A model generated the notes under the pieces. That model had not been told where the DNA came from and made no database searches. It saw nothing but the letters and a program-made list of their open reading frames with translations. From JAIPGX01 sp041650475 (GTDB lineage: Bacteria > Babelota > Babeliae > Babelales > UASB340): 64,000 bases of DNA. The stretch spans positions 1 through 64,000 of the forward strand of contig JBAZLD010000001.1 of NCBI GenBank assembly GCA_041650475.1, written 5' to 3'. Numbering within the stretch: position 1 is the stretch's first letter; every line of letters begins with the position of its first letter. Position numbers and translations under genes: made by a program. This document shows positions 34,526 through 44,479 of this stretch, one piece after another.

Positions 34526-36424
34526 ATGTGTGGAATTGTTGCTTATGTTGGTAAGGGGCAATGCAAAGATGTTATTTTAGAGGGACTAACCAGATTAGAA
34601 TATCGAGGATATGATTCTGCTGGATTTGCCTGTATTGATAGTAAACATAAACATTTTAGTTATGTAAAAACTGTTGGAAGTGTTTCAGTATTAAAAGAAT
34701 CTGTTAATAAATCTTTAATTGATGGTTGTATTGGCATAGGTCACACACGTTGGGCTACACATGGGATTGCTAATCAAGAAAATGCTCATCCTCACTTTAA
34801 TTGTAGTAAAACCGTTGCAATAGTACATAATGGCATTATTGAAAGTCATCAAGAGTTACGTGAAAAATTAATTAATTCTGGACATGATTTTTATTCTTCA
34901 ACTGATACAGAAGTTATAGCACATTTATTTGGTTCCTTATTAAAAATACATAATTCTCTTAAAGATGCAGTTCTTGACCTTGTTAAACAGGCCACAGGTG
35001 CTTATGCTCTTGTATTCTTGATGGAAAATAATCCAGATCAACTTATTGCTATTAGAAGACGTTCTCCTTTAGTTATAGGAATAGGAGAAAGCGAAAATTT
35101 CGTAGCATCTGATATTTTGGCTTTTTGGGATAAAACAAATAAAGTATTTTTTATTCCAGATAGTTCTTTTGCAATTATTAGCAAAGATTCTATTCAATGT
35201 TATGATTTTGTTGGAAATTCTATTCCAATCAAAACACAAAATGTAGATTTTAAATTTGTGAATACAGACAAACAAGGTTTTGAGCATTACATGCTTAAAG
35301 AGATTTATGAGCAGAAAAAGGCGATAGATAATACTATTTCTTTTTGCAAATTTATTGGAAGCAATGATCAAAAAAAAGAATTTAAAAATAATATTGATTC
35401 TATTGAATACAGCGATGAAATTTGGCAGCAACTTGGTTTAGAAATTGAACAATTAAGAAATTTAAAACAGGTTAATCTTATAGCTGCAGGAACTTCTTGG
35501 CATGCATGTAGAATTGTTCAGTTTTTCATTGAAACGATTTGCAAAATTCCTGTTCATGTATTTTTATCTTCAGAATTTAGATATATGCCTTTTTTTCCAA
35601 AAGCTGACACTGTTTTTATTTTTGTTTCTCAATCAGGAGAAACTGCAGATACCTTAGAAGCTCTTAGACTTATAAATTCTTATAATTTACCAACTATTGT
35701 TATAACAAATGTCGTTTCTAGTACCATGGTCAGAGAAGCGGGTGGTTTTTTACCTATGCAAGCTGGACCAGAGATTTCTGTTGCCTCAACAAAAGCATTT
35801 TCATGTCAAATATCTATTCTTTATTGGCTTGCGCATAGAATTGCTCTTTTTAAAAATTTAATTTCTGATGAAGAAATGAAAACTGCTGAAGATGATTTGC
35901 TTGTAACAGCTGAAGTTTTGGAATCATCTATAGAAACATATAAGTGGGAGATTTCCCAAAAATTGGCAAAATTTTATGCAGAATTTGAACGTTTTATATT
36001 TTTAGGTAGACACATTAGTTATCCATTTGCAATGGAAGCTGCTTTAAAATTAAAAGAAATTTCTTATATTTTTGCTCAATGTTATCCTGCAGGTGAATTA
36101 AAACATGGCCCAATTGCTCTTATAGACAAGAGAACGCCTATTATTATGTTTTCTGTAATTGATGATTTAATTTATCAAAAATTAGTAGCCAATGCCCAGG
36201 AAGTAAAAGCTAGAAATGGCCATCTTGTATCCTTTGCATTTGAAGGGCAAGATGAGCTAATAAAACTTTCTGATTGCTCTTTTATAATTCCAAAAGTAAA
36301 ACCATTGTTAGCTCCATTAGCCATGACTGGTTTAATGCAATTTTTTATTTATCAAATAACTAAAGAACTCGGAAGACCAATAGATAAACCAAGGAATTTG
36401 GCAAAATCTGTTACGGTTGAATGA
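34526..36424 (+). CDS. glmS: Glutamine--fructose-6-phosphate aminotransferase
   Basis: GlmS makes glucosamine-6-phosphate, the entry to amino-sugar synthesis for peptidoglycan and LPS. The 632-residue product has the N-terminal glutaminase domain with nucleophile Cys2 (MCGIVAYVG) and the HTRWATHG motif. Two SIS sugar-isomerase domains follow (GTSWHACR, SQSGETADTLEAL, AGELKHGPIALI), and the terminus is KPRNLAKSVTVE. AAAGGGG precedes the start. The 89-bp gap after rpsI shows no terminator and is too short to hold a glmS ribozyme. Confidence 0.97.
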   Translation: MCGIVAYVGKGQCKDVILEGLTRLEYRGYDSAGFACIDSKHKHFSYVKTVGSVSVLKESVNKSLIDGCIGIGHTRWATHGIANQENAHPHFNCSKTVAIVHNGIIESHQELREKLINSGHDFYSSTDTEVIAHLFGSLLKIHNSLKDAVLDLVKQATGAYALVFLMENNPDQLIAIRRRSPLVIGIGESENFVASDILAFWDKTNKVFFIPDSSFAIISKDSIQCYDFVGNSIPIKTQNVDFKFVNTDKQGFEHYMLKEIYEQKKAIDNTISFCKFIGSNDQKKEFKNNIDSIEYSDEIWQQLGLEIEQLRNLKQVNLIAAGTSWHACRIVQFFIETICKIPVHVFLSSEFRYMPFFPKADTVFIFVSQSGETADTLEALRLINSYNLPTIVITNVVSSTMVREAGGFLPMQAGPEISVASTKAFSCQISILYWLAHRIALFKNLISDEEMKTAEDDLLVTAEVLESSIETYKWEISQKLAKFYAEFERFIFLGRHISYPFAMEAALKLKEISYIFAQCYPAGELKHGPIALIDKRTPIIMFSVIDDLIYQKLVANAQEVKARNGHLVSFAFEGQDELIKLSDCSFIIPKVKPLLAPLAMTGLMQFFIYQITKELGRPIDKPRNLAKSVTVE

Positions 36425-36447
36425 AAAAATTTTAAAGGAGATTGATG

Positions 36448-36855
36448 ATGAAGTTTAAAATTAAAATAATTTATTTTTTATTTTCTTTATGCATATTTAA
36501 TTTTGTTAAACCTAATTATCTCATGATTAAAGTGAATTCAGAAGAAGAAGCAAAAATTACTTTGATTAGAGGGATTAAAATTTTTATTGATTCTCCTTCA
36601 GCTTCTAATCTTGTTTTAGACAAAAAATTAAAAGCTTTATTGAATGGCCAAAACGAAGAATTTAAAAAAAGTTTTTTTGAAAAATTAGAAGATAATTTGG
36701 TTCGTAAATATGATAATTGCGAATGTTTGAAAGTCGGTGAAAATTTTTGTATTAGTTTTAAAGCCATAAAAGAAATAATAATAGAAATTTTTACTAAAAA
36801 TTTTGCTAATAATACTGAGTTAAATGATACCATGCAGGAAATTGCTCAAATTTAG
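36448..36855 (+). CDS. Small secreted protein of unknown function
   Basis: The 135-residue product begins with a signal peptide (about residues 1-23). The mature part is predicted to be mostly helical, Lys/Glu/Asn-rich, with a close cysteine pair and one further cysteine (NCECLKVGENFC). No family is recognised. Two ATG codons lie side by side; the second, seven bases from AGGAG, is chosen. It follows glmS closely and converges with mutL, one base apart. Confidence 0.6.
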   Translation: MKFKIKIIYFLFSLCIFNFVKPNYLMIKVNSEEEAKITLIRGIKIFIDSPSASNLVLDKKLKALLNGQNEEFKKSFFEKLEDNLVRKYDNCECLKVGENFCISFKAIKEIIIEIFTKNFANNTELNDTMQEIAQI

Positions 36856-36856
36856 G

Positions 36857-38680
36857 CTATTTACGTTGAAAATGTTTCTCTATTTCTATCTTCTCGATGT
36901 TCCAGATCGTAGGTCTGCCATGAACACAAATAAATCTATTATTAACTTTTTGAATATCCTGAATTAATTGGTTCATTTGTTCAAATGTTAAAATATCACC
37001 AGCTTTTATAGCCATTTTACATGCCATATGAGAATGTACGTGCTCATTAAATTTTTTACGAAAAGTATCGGCATCTAAATTTTCATGTTCTTCTATAAAT
37101 GCTATAGCCTCAAATATAATTTCTTTGATAGACCCACTTTGTAATTTTGGAGGGGATGTTTTTATTGCTATTTGATTTTGACCAAACAATTCTAATTCTA
37201 TGCCCTGTTTTTGAAAAAATTCTTTTTCTTGCAAGATTATTCTTAAGTGTGAGTCTGATAATGTTATTAATTCTGGAAATAATAATTTTATTCCGACTTT
37301 TTGTTCAAAATTTTTTAAAAATTTTTCGTATAAAATACGTTCGTGGGCTGCATGTTGATCTATTAAAATTAAATTATTATCTTTTTCTATTAAAACATAG
37401 GTTTTAAAAAGTTGACCAATTATTTTAAAGCTTTCTTGAATTTGTGTATTTATATTATTATTTGTATCAATATTTATATTTTTATTTATGGTATTTAAAT
37501 TTTCTTTTTGATTTAATATTTCTTGTATATTTGTGCTTAAATTATTTTGTGCAAAATAACTAGGTAAAATTTCTAACTCTTTTGTTGATATATTTTTATT
37601 TTGAATATTATTTTGATCAAAAAATATTGTGCTAGAGCTTTTATATTCTATTGGCCTATCTTTTATATTACTTTGTAACTGTTTACTTAAATTGTTTTCA
37701 AGCGTTTGGGTTACAGCTTTTTGTAATATAGATTCAACTGTTGCAGGTTTTGCAAATTTAACCTCTTCTTTTCTTGGGTGTACGTTTATATCGACTAAAT
37801 TATTTTCTAATTCTAAAAATAAAAAAGCAGCTGGAAATCTTGCTGGAGGTAAAACGTTTAAATAACCTTTTATTAATGCAGAACTTAATTCTTTATTTTT
37901 AATAAATCTTTTATTTACAAAACAAAATATATAATTACGATTATATCTCCAAAAGTTATGAGTTGAGATATAGCCATTAATTTTTATTTTTGGATCTTTA
38001 TTATTGGTTAGTTCTATTAAATTTTGTGTAAAATTGTGTCCCCAAATTTGACTAGCTCTTTCTTTTACATTTTCTACTGCTGGTGCATTTAAAATTAGCT
38101 TATCATTATGATACAATTTAAAATGTATTGATAAATTACTTAAACAAAATGCATGAAATATATTTAAAATTTGGTTCCATTCTGTTTCATCACGTTTTAA
38201 AAATTTTTTTCTAACAGGAGTATTGTAAAAAAGATCTTTAATTATTATATCTGTGCCGACTGGACAAGAAACTTCTTCTTGTTTGCAAAATTTGCCATCT
38301 ATATATTCTAATTTTATGCCTAAAGATTTATTTTCTTCTTTAGTTATAAGCGTAATTTTGCTTATTGCACCTATGCTTGCAAGAGCTTCGCCTCTAAAAC
38401 CAAAAGATTGAATGTTTTCAAGATCATTTAAAGAAAAAATTTTGCTTGTTGCATGAACGGCAAAACACAATTTTGCATCAATTTCTGACATCCCACAGCC
38501 GTTATCTATAATTCGAATTAAATCTTTTCCTGTATTATTTATAAAAAGTGAAATTTGAGTTGCTTTTGCGTCAATTGAATTTTCAATAATTTCTTTTACA
38601 ACACTTGCTGGGCGTTCAACTACTTCTCCTGCTGCAATTTTTAGAGCTTCTTGAGTAGGCAAAACTTTAATTTTATTCAT
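36857..38680 (-). CDS. mutL: DNA mismatch repair protein MutL
   Basis: MutL links mismatch recognition by MutS to strand removal. The 607-residue product has the N-terminal GHKL ATPase (KIAAGEVVERPASVVKE, DNGCGMS, SFGFRGEALASIG). A low-complexity Asn/Ile linker at about residues 335-415 follows. The C-terminal domain carries the metal-dependent endonuclease motif DQHAAHERILYE plus MACKMAIKAGD and CVHGRP. These motifs indicate a nicking MutL rather than the E. coli type. It is the last gene after the coiled-coil and lptA-like genes; mutS is not in the window. Confidence 0.96.
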   Translation of the reverse strand: MNKIKVLPTQEALKIAAGEVVERPASVVKEIIENSIDAKATQISLFINNTGKDLIRIIDNGCGMSEIDAKLCFAVHATSKIFSLNDLENIQSFGFRGEALASIGAISKITLITKEENKSLGIKLEYIDGKFCKQEEVSCPVGTDIIIKDLFYNTPVRKKFLKRDETEWNQILNIFHAFCLSNLSIHFKLYHNDKLILNAPAVENVKERASQIWGHNFTQNLIELTNNKDPKIKINGYISTHNFWRYNRNYIFCFVNKRFIKNKELSSALIKGYLNVLPPARFPAAFLFLELENNLVDINVHPRKEEVKFAKPATVESILQKAVTQTLENNLSKQLQSNIKDRPIEYKSSSTIFFDQNNIQNKNISTKELEILPSYFAQNNLSTNIQEILNQKENLNTINKNINIDTNNNINTQIQESFKIIGQLFKTYVLIEKDNNLILIDQHAAHERILYEKFLKNFEQKVGIKLLFPELITLSDSHLRIILQEKEFFQKQGIELELFGQNQIAIKTSPPKLQSGSIKEIIFEAIAFIEEHENLDADTFRKKFNEHVHSHMACKMAIKAGDILTFEQMNQLIQDIQKVNNRFICVHGRPTIWNIEKIEIEKHFQRK

Positions 38681-38693
38681 GCTACTTCAGCTT

Positions 38694-39314
38694 TCAGTGT
38701 AAACGAGTTTTTGGTTTTTTTAATAAACCCTGTTTGCCCTCTATTTGTAGTACTGTATTAACTGGGTTATCTGCATTACCCTGTAAAATTAATTCTTCTG
38801 ACTGTAAATTTAAAAGTGCTTGTTTGCAATTTGTTATTATTGGTAGATCTTTAGGGGATTCTTTTTTTTGTTCTATTTTAACATTGCCAAAAAGTTTGCA
38901 TATTTTTGTTTCAGGGTAAATTTCAGCAGAATCAGCATTAACTATTTTATTTTTACTTACAAGATTAATGCCATAATTAAATATAATTTTTTTAATTTGA
39001 GACTGTTTTTTTGAATTATCTGTTTTTGTATTTTGCTTGTCTTGAACGATTTTTTTATTTTTATCAACCGAATTTTCAGGCATTTTGTAATCAATAACTA
39101 TTTCTAATTCTTTACTTTTTATTTTGCTATTATCTGCAAAAGTTATATTTACATCTTCTACATATTTAAATATAAAACTAGATTTATCTTTTTTATCTTT
39201 GCAACAAGTTGCTTTGTTACTTGTTATTGTTATTTTAGAAAGCGGGTCGATACCTGTTTTTATTTTAATAAAGAAACAAAATATAAAAATTAAAAATATT
39301 TTTAATTTATACAT
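38694..39314 (-). CDS. LptA/OstA-like protein of the LPS transport family
   Basis: The 206-residue exported product has a signal peptide (residues 1-20) and the repeating beta-strand pattern of OstA domains. Signs of the fold are ITITSNKATCC, DVNITFADNSKIKSKELEIVI, then VNADSAEIYPETKICKLFGNVKIEQ and LNLQSEELILQGNADNPV, where alternating strands end in a xGNV-type turn. A Lys/Asp/Gln-rich insertion interrupts the middle. In the family this fold forms the periplasmic bridge carrying LPS to the outer membrane. It lies 13 bp before mutL and 1 bp after the coiled-coil gene. The call rests on pattern, so an LptC-like role is also possible. Confidence 0.65.
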   Translation of the reverse strand: MYKLKIFLIFIFCFFIKIKTGIDPLSKITITSNKATCCKDKKDKSSFIFKYVEDVNITFADNSKIKSKELEIVIDYKMPENSVDKNKKIVQDKQNTKTDNSKKQSQIKKIIFNYGINLVSKNKIVNADSAEIYPETKICKLFGNVKIEQKKESPKDLPIITNCKQALLNLQSEELILQGNADNPVNTVLQIEGKQGLLKKPKTRLH

Positions 39315-39315
39315 C

Positions 39316-40077
39316 CTACAGCAGCCAATTTAATATAGCTTCTGGGCCTGGTTTATCAAAATTTTTAATTACTTCACCATTTTCGTTAGTAATTTCTTGA
39401 TACCCATTAACAAGCCAGTTATATGCGCCTTTATCATAGCCAAATTTTTCTACGTCTGCATTATATGCAGTTACCTCTGCATCTAATACTTCTTTAAATT
39501 GTCTGCCTAACGCTGTAGGGATTTTATAAACAACTGTTTTACAAATAAACCAAATGCCTTTTAAAAGCCATCTTGAAGCAAAAGAAGTGATTTGTTTTAA
39601 AATTTTAATTGGGTTTATTATGCCAGTTGCTACGCCAAGAGCTATAATTAATAGGGTTGCTTTACGAGCATTTATAGATGTGACTATTGTAAAAAATTTT
39701 CTCCAGTTAAATTTAGAGAAATTTTCTTTTTTTTCTAAATTAGAAACGTTATTAGTTGTTAGATTTTTATGTAAATTTAAAACTTCTTCTTGTTCTTCGA
39801 TTTTTAAATTCAAACTATCTATTTTTGTTGTTAATAATTTTACTTGTTTTTCTAATTTTTCAATCTGTTTTTGTTTTAAAGAATAAACTTGATCTTCTGT
39901 TTTTAAATTCAAACTATCTATTTCTGTTGTTAATAATTTTATTTGTTTTTCTAATGTTAAGTCTTGTTGATTGTGTAAGTCTTGATCAGCATTAGTTGGT
40001 TTTATTTGAACTACGCTAAAAAAAGATATAACTGCAAATGCTATCGCAAAAAAATTAAAATTTGTTTTTATGTTCAT
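39316..40077 (-). CDS. Exported coiled-coil membrane protein with an internal duplication
   Basis: No family is recognised. From the ATG at 40077 (AAGG six bases upstream) the 253-residue product has a signal peptide or anchor (residues 1-30). Two nearly identical coiled-coil units follow (LEKQIKLLTTEIDSLNLK and LEKQVKLLTTKIDSLNLK), then a membrane helix (LLIIALGVATGIINPI, near 150). The C-terminal globular part is rich in Trp and Tyr. It sits one base before the lptA-like gene and 141 bp after bamA on the same strand, so a role in envelope assembly is a reasonable guess. Confidence 0.65.
   Translation of the reverse strand: MNIKTNFNFFAIAFAVISFFSVVQIKPTNADQDLHNQQDLTLEKQIKLLTTEIDSLNLKTEDQVYSLKQKQIEKLEKQVKLLTTKIDSLNLKIEEQEEVLNLHKNLTTNNVSNLEKKENFSKFNWRKFFTIVTSINARKATLLIIALGVATGIINPIKILKQITSFASRWLLKGIWFICKTVVYKIPTALGRQFKEVLDAEVTAYNADVEKFGYDKGAYNWLVNGYQEITNENGEVIKNFDKPGPEAILNWLL
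39801..39954. repeat. 55-bp direct duplication inside the coiled-coil gene
   Basis: Bases 39801-39855 and 39900-39954 are nearly identical (about two differences), offset by 99 bp, which is 33 codons. This recent in-frame duplication produced the second coiled-coil unit. Confidence 0.85.
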
Positions 40078-40218
40078 GACAACCTTCTGATTACTAAAAT
40101 TGTTAATATAAAAAAATTGCGTTTTATAAAGCAAATTTTATTGTACGATGTGAAAATACTAAATAAAATTTTATAAAAATCAAGTACAATTTTTTTAATA
40201 AAATTTTTAACAGTTTTT

Positions 40219-42675
40219 TTACCAGGCGTAATTCATACTCAAGTGAAATTCAGAAGGAGATTCTCCTGCGCTCTTCTTTCTATCTAATTTATAACCCCAG
40301 TCGATTTTTGCAGGCATTGGTTTTGTAAGATTTAACCCAAATCCAACTGAATGTCTTAAATCAAATTTATCTCGTTTAAGATATCGTTTTTCCATACCGT
40401 CATATTTGGGAGTATCCCATCCAGCACCAGCATCATAAAAAAAATGTCCTTTCATTGAGTAATCTGGAATAAGAGGAAAAACTAGTTCTGCATTAAATTG
40501 AATAGCATATCTTGCGCCTAATGGATCTCCTGTAATCCAAGCCGGACCAATGCTTCCCCAGACAAAACCTCTAACAGTATTTTGTCCACCCATATGAAAT
40601 AGTTCTTTATATGGAATAATTTTTTTCTGATCATTTTTTTTGATGGTTCCACCTAAAGAAGTTACCGCTCCTGTTTTTCCATGTAAAACTAAAACAAGGC
40701 TGTCCTCACCAATTAATGCATTGTACCAACTTGCATCTAATTCTGCTTTAAAAAAACTGTACTGTTGATTAATAAACGGAAACGCTGTTTTGGTATTAAA
40801 CATTAATTTATATCCCTTGTTAGGGTAAATTTGGTGGTTTCTCGTATCTTTTACTAAATCTAAGCCAAGATAACTGAGTGTACCTTCTTGAAATGTTCTA
40901 TCTATAATTGGTTGTAATATTTGTTGCTGAGTTGTAGCGTAAACTTTTTTCTTAAAACTTATGTCTTCGACTCCAAATTCTAAAAGTAATTGTAAACGTT
41001 TATCTATTGATGGTAATTGAAATCCAAATGATATATTTCCGCCTGTTGAAACTTCTTTAGGTGTTACATTAACATTTGACCATTGCTCATATTCCGCCCA
41101 TCTTCTATAAAAATTGATGTCGCCAGAAGCTGTGGAATCAAAAATACTTGGATCAAAAAAGTGTGCTTGTAATTTTTGTAAGCTATGTCTATTTGCTTGG
41201 ATCATAAAGCCTGTATCCCATCCATACCCAAATAAATTTTTCTTTTCAAGGTTTATGGAGCCCTTTAATGATGGTCTAGGATTTTGTGGATCGCTTCCGT
41301 AATTTATACCTACTTGGAAGCTTCCTGTTTTTGTTTCTTTAATATTCATTTCAAGGTCGGCTGTATCATCTGTTAATCTATGTATTTTCCAATTGACGCC
41401 GTCACGCTCAAAAAAACTTAAATATTCAACATTGCTTTTGGATTCGTTTAACGCCTTTGAAGTTATTATATCACCTTCTTTTAAATCAATTTGCCTACGT
41501 ATTACATTATCTCTTGTTACAGTATTTCCTGTTATATTTATTCTGTTGACACGCATTTTTTTGCCTTTTTCAGCATAAAAATCAATATCAACTTGATTTG
41601 TTTGTTCATCCGGTTTGATTTGTGGATAAACGTCGGCATAAATATAACCTTTTTGACCATAAAGACTTTTTAAATTATTAATAGTTTCTATAAGCTTTGA
41701 TTGAGAATATGGTCTATTTTCTTCTAATGTTATATTTTTAAAAAGATCTTTTTCTTTAAATTCTTCATCTTGAACAACACTTATTTTTTTAACATTAAAA
41801 AGATCGCCTTCTTTTATATGAAAAGTAATAAGTATATTTCTTTGGTCTTTAGAAAATTCAACTTCTGCATCTGCTACTGTTGCCATTATATAGCCATGAT
41901 CTTTATAAAAATATTCTATTCGATGTTTATCCATTTCTAATGATTCAGTATCATATTGTCCAGCACTATCAAGAAAGCTTAAAATCCAATTTTCTCTTGA
42001 TGAAATTATTTCTGATAATTTTCTTGAACAAATATGTTCATTACCTTTAAAAAATACACGTTTTATTTTAGATTTAGGTCCATCTTGAATTGTAAAAACG
42101 GCTTTTGCTTTTTCTGGATTTTCTTTATTTGGAATGATTTCTGTTGTTACTTTTGTATTATGATAATTTTCTTGAGAGTATATTTTTTTTATACCATTGC
42201 AAATTTTTTGTAAACCTTCTTCATCTATGGTTGGCAATTTTTCCAATTTTAAATCTTCTTTTATTTTTTTTGTGCTTATTGCTTTGTTTCCTGTAAATTC
42301 CAAATTTTCTAATAATTTTTTTTCTTCAACTGTTACAAAAAGATTTATTTTATCATCAGATGTTATCTCTTTTTCTAATATTACTTGCCTAAAAAAACCC
42401 AAAGAATAAATATTATTAATAGCAACATTGCTTTTTGTTTCATCAAACGGTTGTCCTATTTTAAATGGTAATCGATTTAAAATAACTTGATTTTTTATAT
42501 GTTTATTACCACTTATAAAAATAGTGTTGATTATTTTTTCTTTGTTGGCATTAAAGTTATTTTTTGAGACAGAATCTAAGTTCGAATTAGATAATAAATT
42601 TGAACAACAAATAAATAAGAAAACAGTAAAAAACAATATAATAGTAGTCTTACTATGAGATTTTAAGTTCATCAT
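40219..42675 (-). CDS. bamA: Outer membrane protein assembly factor BamA
   Basis: BamA folds and inserts beta-barrel proteins in the outer membrane. The 818-residue product has a signal sequence, then a series of POTRA domains (about residues 45-430; each with a FxGNKxI-like start such as IFISGNKHI and VFFKGNEHI). An Omp85 barrel follows with the hallmark TVRGF motif and final strand ending in MNYAW. A terminal Trp replaces the usual Phe but is still aromatic. The companion Bam lipoproteins are not in the window. The presence of this gene shows that the organism has a true outer membrane. Confidence 0.95.
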   Translation of the reverse strand: MMNLKSHSKTTIILFFTVFLFICCSNLLSNSNLDSVSKNNFNANKEKIINTIFISGNKHIKNQVILNRLPFKIGQPFDETKSNVAINNIYSLGFFRQVILEKEITSDDKINLFVTVEEKKLLENLEFTGNKAISTKKIKEDLKLEKLPTIDEEGLQKICNGIKKIYSQENYHNTKVTTEIIPNKENPEKAKAVFTIQDGPKSKIKRVFFKGNEHICSRKLSEIISSRENWILSFLDSAGQYDTESLEMDKHRIEYFYKDHGYIMATVADAEVEFSKDQRNILITFHIKEGDLFNVKKISVVQDEEFKEKDLFKNITLEENRPYSQSKLIETINNLKSLYGQKGYIYADVYPQIKPDEQTNQVDIDFYAEKGKKMRVNRINITGNTVTRDNVIRRQIDLKEGDIITSKALNESKSNVEYLSFFERDGVNWKIHRLTDDTADLEMNIKETKTGSFQVGINYGSDPQNPRPSLKGSINLEKKNLFGYGWDTGFMIQANRHSLQKLQAHFFDPSIFDSTASGDINFYRRWAEYEQWSNVNVTPKEVSTGGNISFGFQLPSIDKRLQLLLEFGVEDISFKKKVYATTQQQILQPIIDRTFQEGTLSYLGLDLVKDTRNHQIYPNKGYKLMFNTKTAFPFINQQYSFFKAELDASWYNALIGEDSLVLVLHGKTGAVTSLGGTIKKNDQKKIIPYKELFHMGGQNTVRGFVWGSIGPAWITGDPLGARYAIQFNAELVFPLIPDYSMKGHFFYDAGAGWDTPKYDGMEKRYLKRDKFDLRHSVGFGLNLTKPMPAKIDWGYKLDRKKSAGESPSEFHLSMNYAW

Positions 42676-42773
42676 TTCTCTATTTCTCTCCGCTTGCTAA
42701 ATTTTAAATAAAAGCAAATTTTAAAATTAAATATGTTTACAGGTTTTTAGAATACAATTTTGACAAAAAAAAG

Positions 42774-44303
42774 CTATGAATTTTTAACAGATTGAATACT
42801 TTTATCTGTAATTTCAAATTCCTTAAGATAAGAATTTTCTTTTGGACGCCATTTTTCTACCTCTGCTTTTAATTTTTCTATTACATGTTTTGGAATATAT
42901 TTTTTATTTTGAACTTTAGAATCATCATGACCTGAAATATAAAATTTTAAATTCTTTTTTGTGTATTTTAAATTTATATCAAAATCTTTTATTTGATTTT
43001 TATTAGCGATATCATTTATTAAACTTAATAAAGTTGGAGTGAATACTACTATTGGCAATGGAGCAATTAACGTTTCTTGATTCCAAGTTGTAAACCAAAG
43101 TTCCCTGTGAGTTGGATCTGGATGTTTTTTGAAAAATAAATTTTTTAAATATGAAATTTTTTCAAAGAACGTTTTTATGATTCCTGGCTTTTCTTTTTTT
43201 TTATTTTGTTGTTCTATTGCATATGATTTTATTTTATCATTTTCGTTTATTATTTCTTTTTTTACTGGGCGTTCAATCATTATTTTGGCTTGAATTAAAT
43301 TCGAATTTTTTTGTATATTTTCAATTTTTTGTTTGCTATAAAGTTTTTTTGTTGATACCCAATCAAAGGATTGAACATAATCTTCATCGGAATAAAAATT
43401 ATAAACTTTTTTAAACATATCATTATAATAAATGAAATTTTCTGTTTCTGGTTGTATAGGAGTTCCAAATAAAATTAATTCGTCAATAATTAAATCTTTA
43501 TTTGTTGGTAAATAATCATATTTTTTGAAGCCTTTTTGAATTGCTGCATCTTTTTGTTTTGGAAGTTTTTGCAAAGTACTTAGCATTTTTATCAATGATT
43601 CTTTTTCGTCAGCATTTTTGGGATTAATTTTTAGTATTATTTCTGAAATATTTTTTTGATTGTTAATAATTTGATTTTCATCAATATTTTTTAACAAAGT
43701 TTTAATTGCAGCAAAATTTAGAATTAAATTGCCACCATGGCTATGCGCCAAAATTCTTATTTTTGGATTAATTCCTTTATTTTTGTATTTTTCTATTTCT
43801 TGACTAAGAATATTATAAAATCTTATTGCTTCAAGTCTTCTTCTGCTTTGACTTATTAATCCGCTCCAACCTAAGGTATAAAAAACGTTTTTTTCTTTAG
43901 GATTCATTTCTTCTAAAATAGATAAATATGCCTTAGTTATTGGATATGCTCCATATAATTTATTATTTGTTTTCATTAAATTAAATGTTGGCTTTATTTT
44001 TATTAGACCCTTTTGCAAGATTGGTTGATTTTTATAAAAGTAGGGATTTTTTCTTAGTTGACTGACTATTTTTTTATATTGTGTTCCTGAAATTTCATCT
44101 TTTATTACTTTGTAGGTATCAAAAAAACCTAAAACAGAATTAAATGTGCCGTGTACAAAAATATTAAGACATACTTGGGGTTTTTCTTTGATAAAGAATT
44201 TATTATAAAAATTTATAATAGAATTACGAAAAATTGTTAATAAAGGGATAGATATAAGAGTTATAAGTAAAATTATAATTATAAAAAATTTCTTTTTATT
44301 CAT
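42774..44303 (-). CDS. Membrane-anchored alpha/beta-hydrolase, lipase-like
   Basis: The 509-residue product has a single N-terminal membrane helix (about residues 5-26). The domain after it starts VCLNIFVHGTFN, where His-Gly would form the oxyanion hole. The presumed nucleophile is Ser188 in LAHSHGGNL, matching the GxSxG elbow except for Ala in the first place. Lys-rich insertions (residues 200-330) and a C-terminal region with a PLPIVVFTP segment follow. It is probably an ester or lipid hydrolase facing the periplasm, akin to DUF676-type lipases. Substrate and family are uncertain. It lies 98 bp upstream of bamA on the same strand. Confidence 0.65.
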   Translation of the reverse strand: MNKKKFFIIIILLITLISIPLLTIFRNSIINFYNKFFIKEKPQVCLNIFVHGTFNSVLGFFDTYKVIKDEISGTQYKKIVSQLRKNPYFYKNQPILQKGLIKIKPTFNLMKTNNKLYGAYPITKAYLSILEEMNPKEKNVFYTLGWSGLISQSRRRLEAIRFYNILSQEIEKYKNKGINPKIRILAHSHGGNLILNFAAIKTLLKNIDENQIINNQKNISEIILKINPKNADEKESLIKMLSTLQKLPKQKDAAIQKGFKKYDYLPTNKDLIIDELILFGTPIQPETENFIYYNDMFKKVYNFYSDEDYVQSFDWVSTKKLYSKQKIENIQKNSNLIQAKIMIERPVKKEIINENDKIKSYAIEQQNKKKEKPGIIKTFFEKISYLKNLFFKKHPDPTHRELWFTTWNQETLIAPLPIVVFTPTLLSLINDIANKNQIKDFDINLKYTKKNLKFYISGHDDSKVQNKKYIPKHVIEKLKAEVEKWRPKENSYLKEFEITDKSIQSVKNS

Positions 44304-44479
44304 ATTTTTATATTTTAAAAAATTTAATTTTATTGATAATTTTAACTATAAACCAAGAGTTGTTTTGTTTCAATTTTAAATTAAAAAAAACAGCAAACTT
44401 GCTTTTTTAAGCATATTTTTTCTAAATTTTAAAATAATTTTTTAAATTTAAATTTTTAGTGAGAGAGAAGGGGAAGAGT

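Noticed and set aside
36425..36447. Longer start for the small secreted protein (TTG at 36442)
   Set aside because: The ATG at 36448 has ideal spacing from AGGAG; the TTG would be only one base away from it.
39801..39954. CRISPR-like direct repeats
   Set aside because: Only two copies, in frame within a coding sequence and forming coiled-coil units. No array of regularly spaced repeats and no cas gene was seen anywhere in the window.
39554..39995. Plus-strand hydrophobic frames opposite the coiled-coil gene
   Set aside because: They are antisense of Lys/Glu/Leu heptads and of the 55-bp duplication; the minus-strand gene has the signal peptide and ribosome-binding site.
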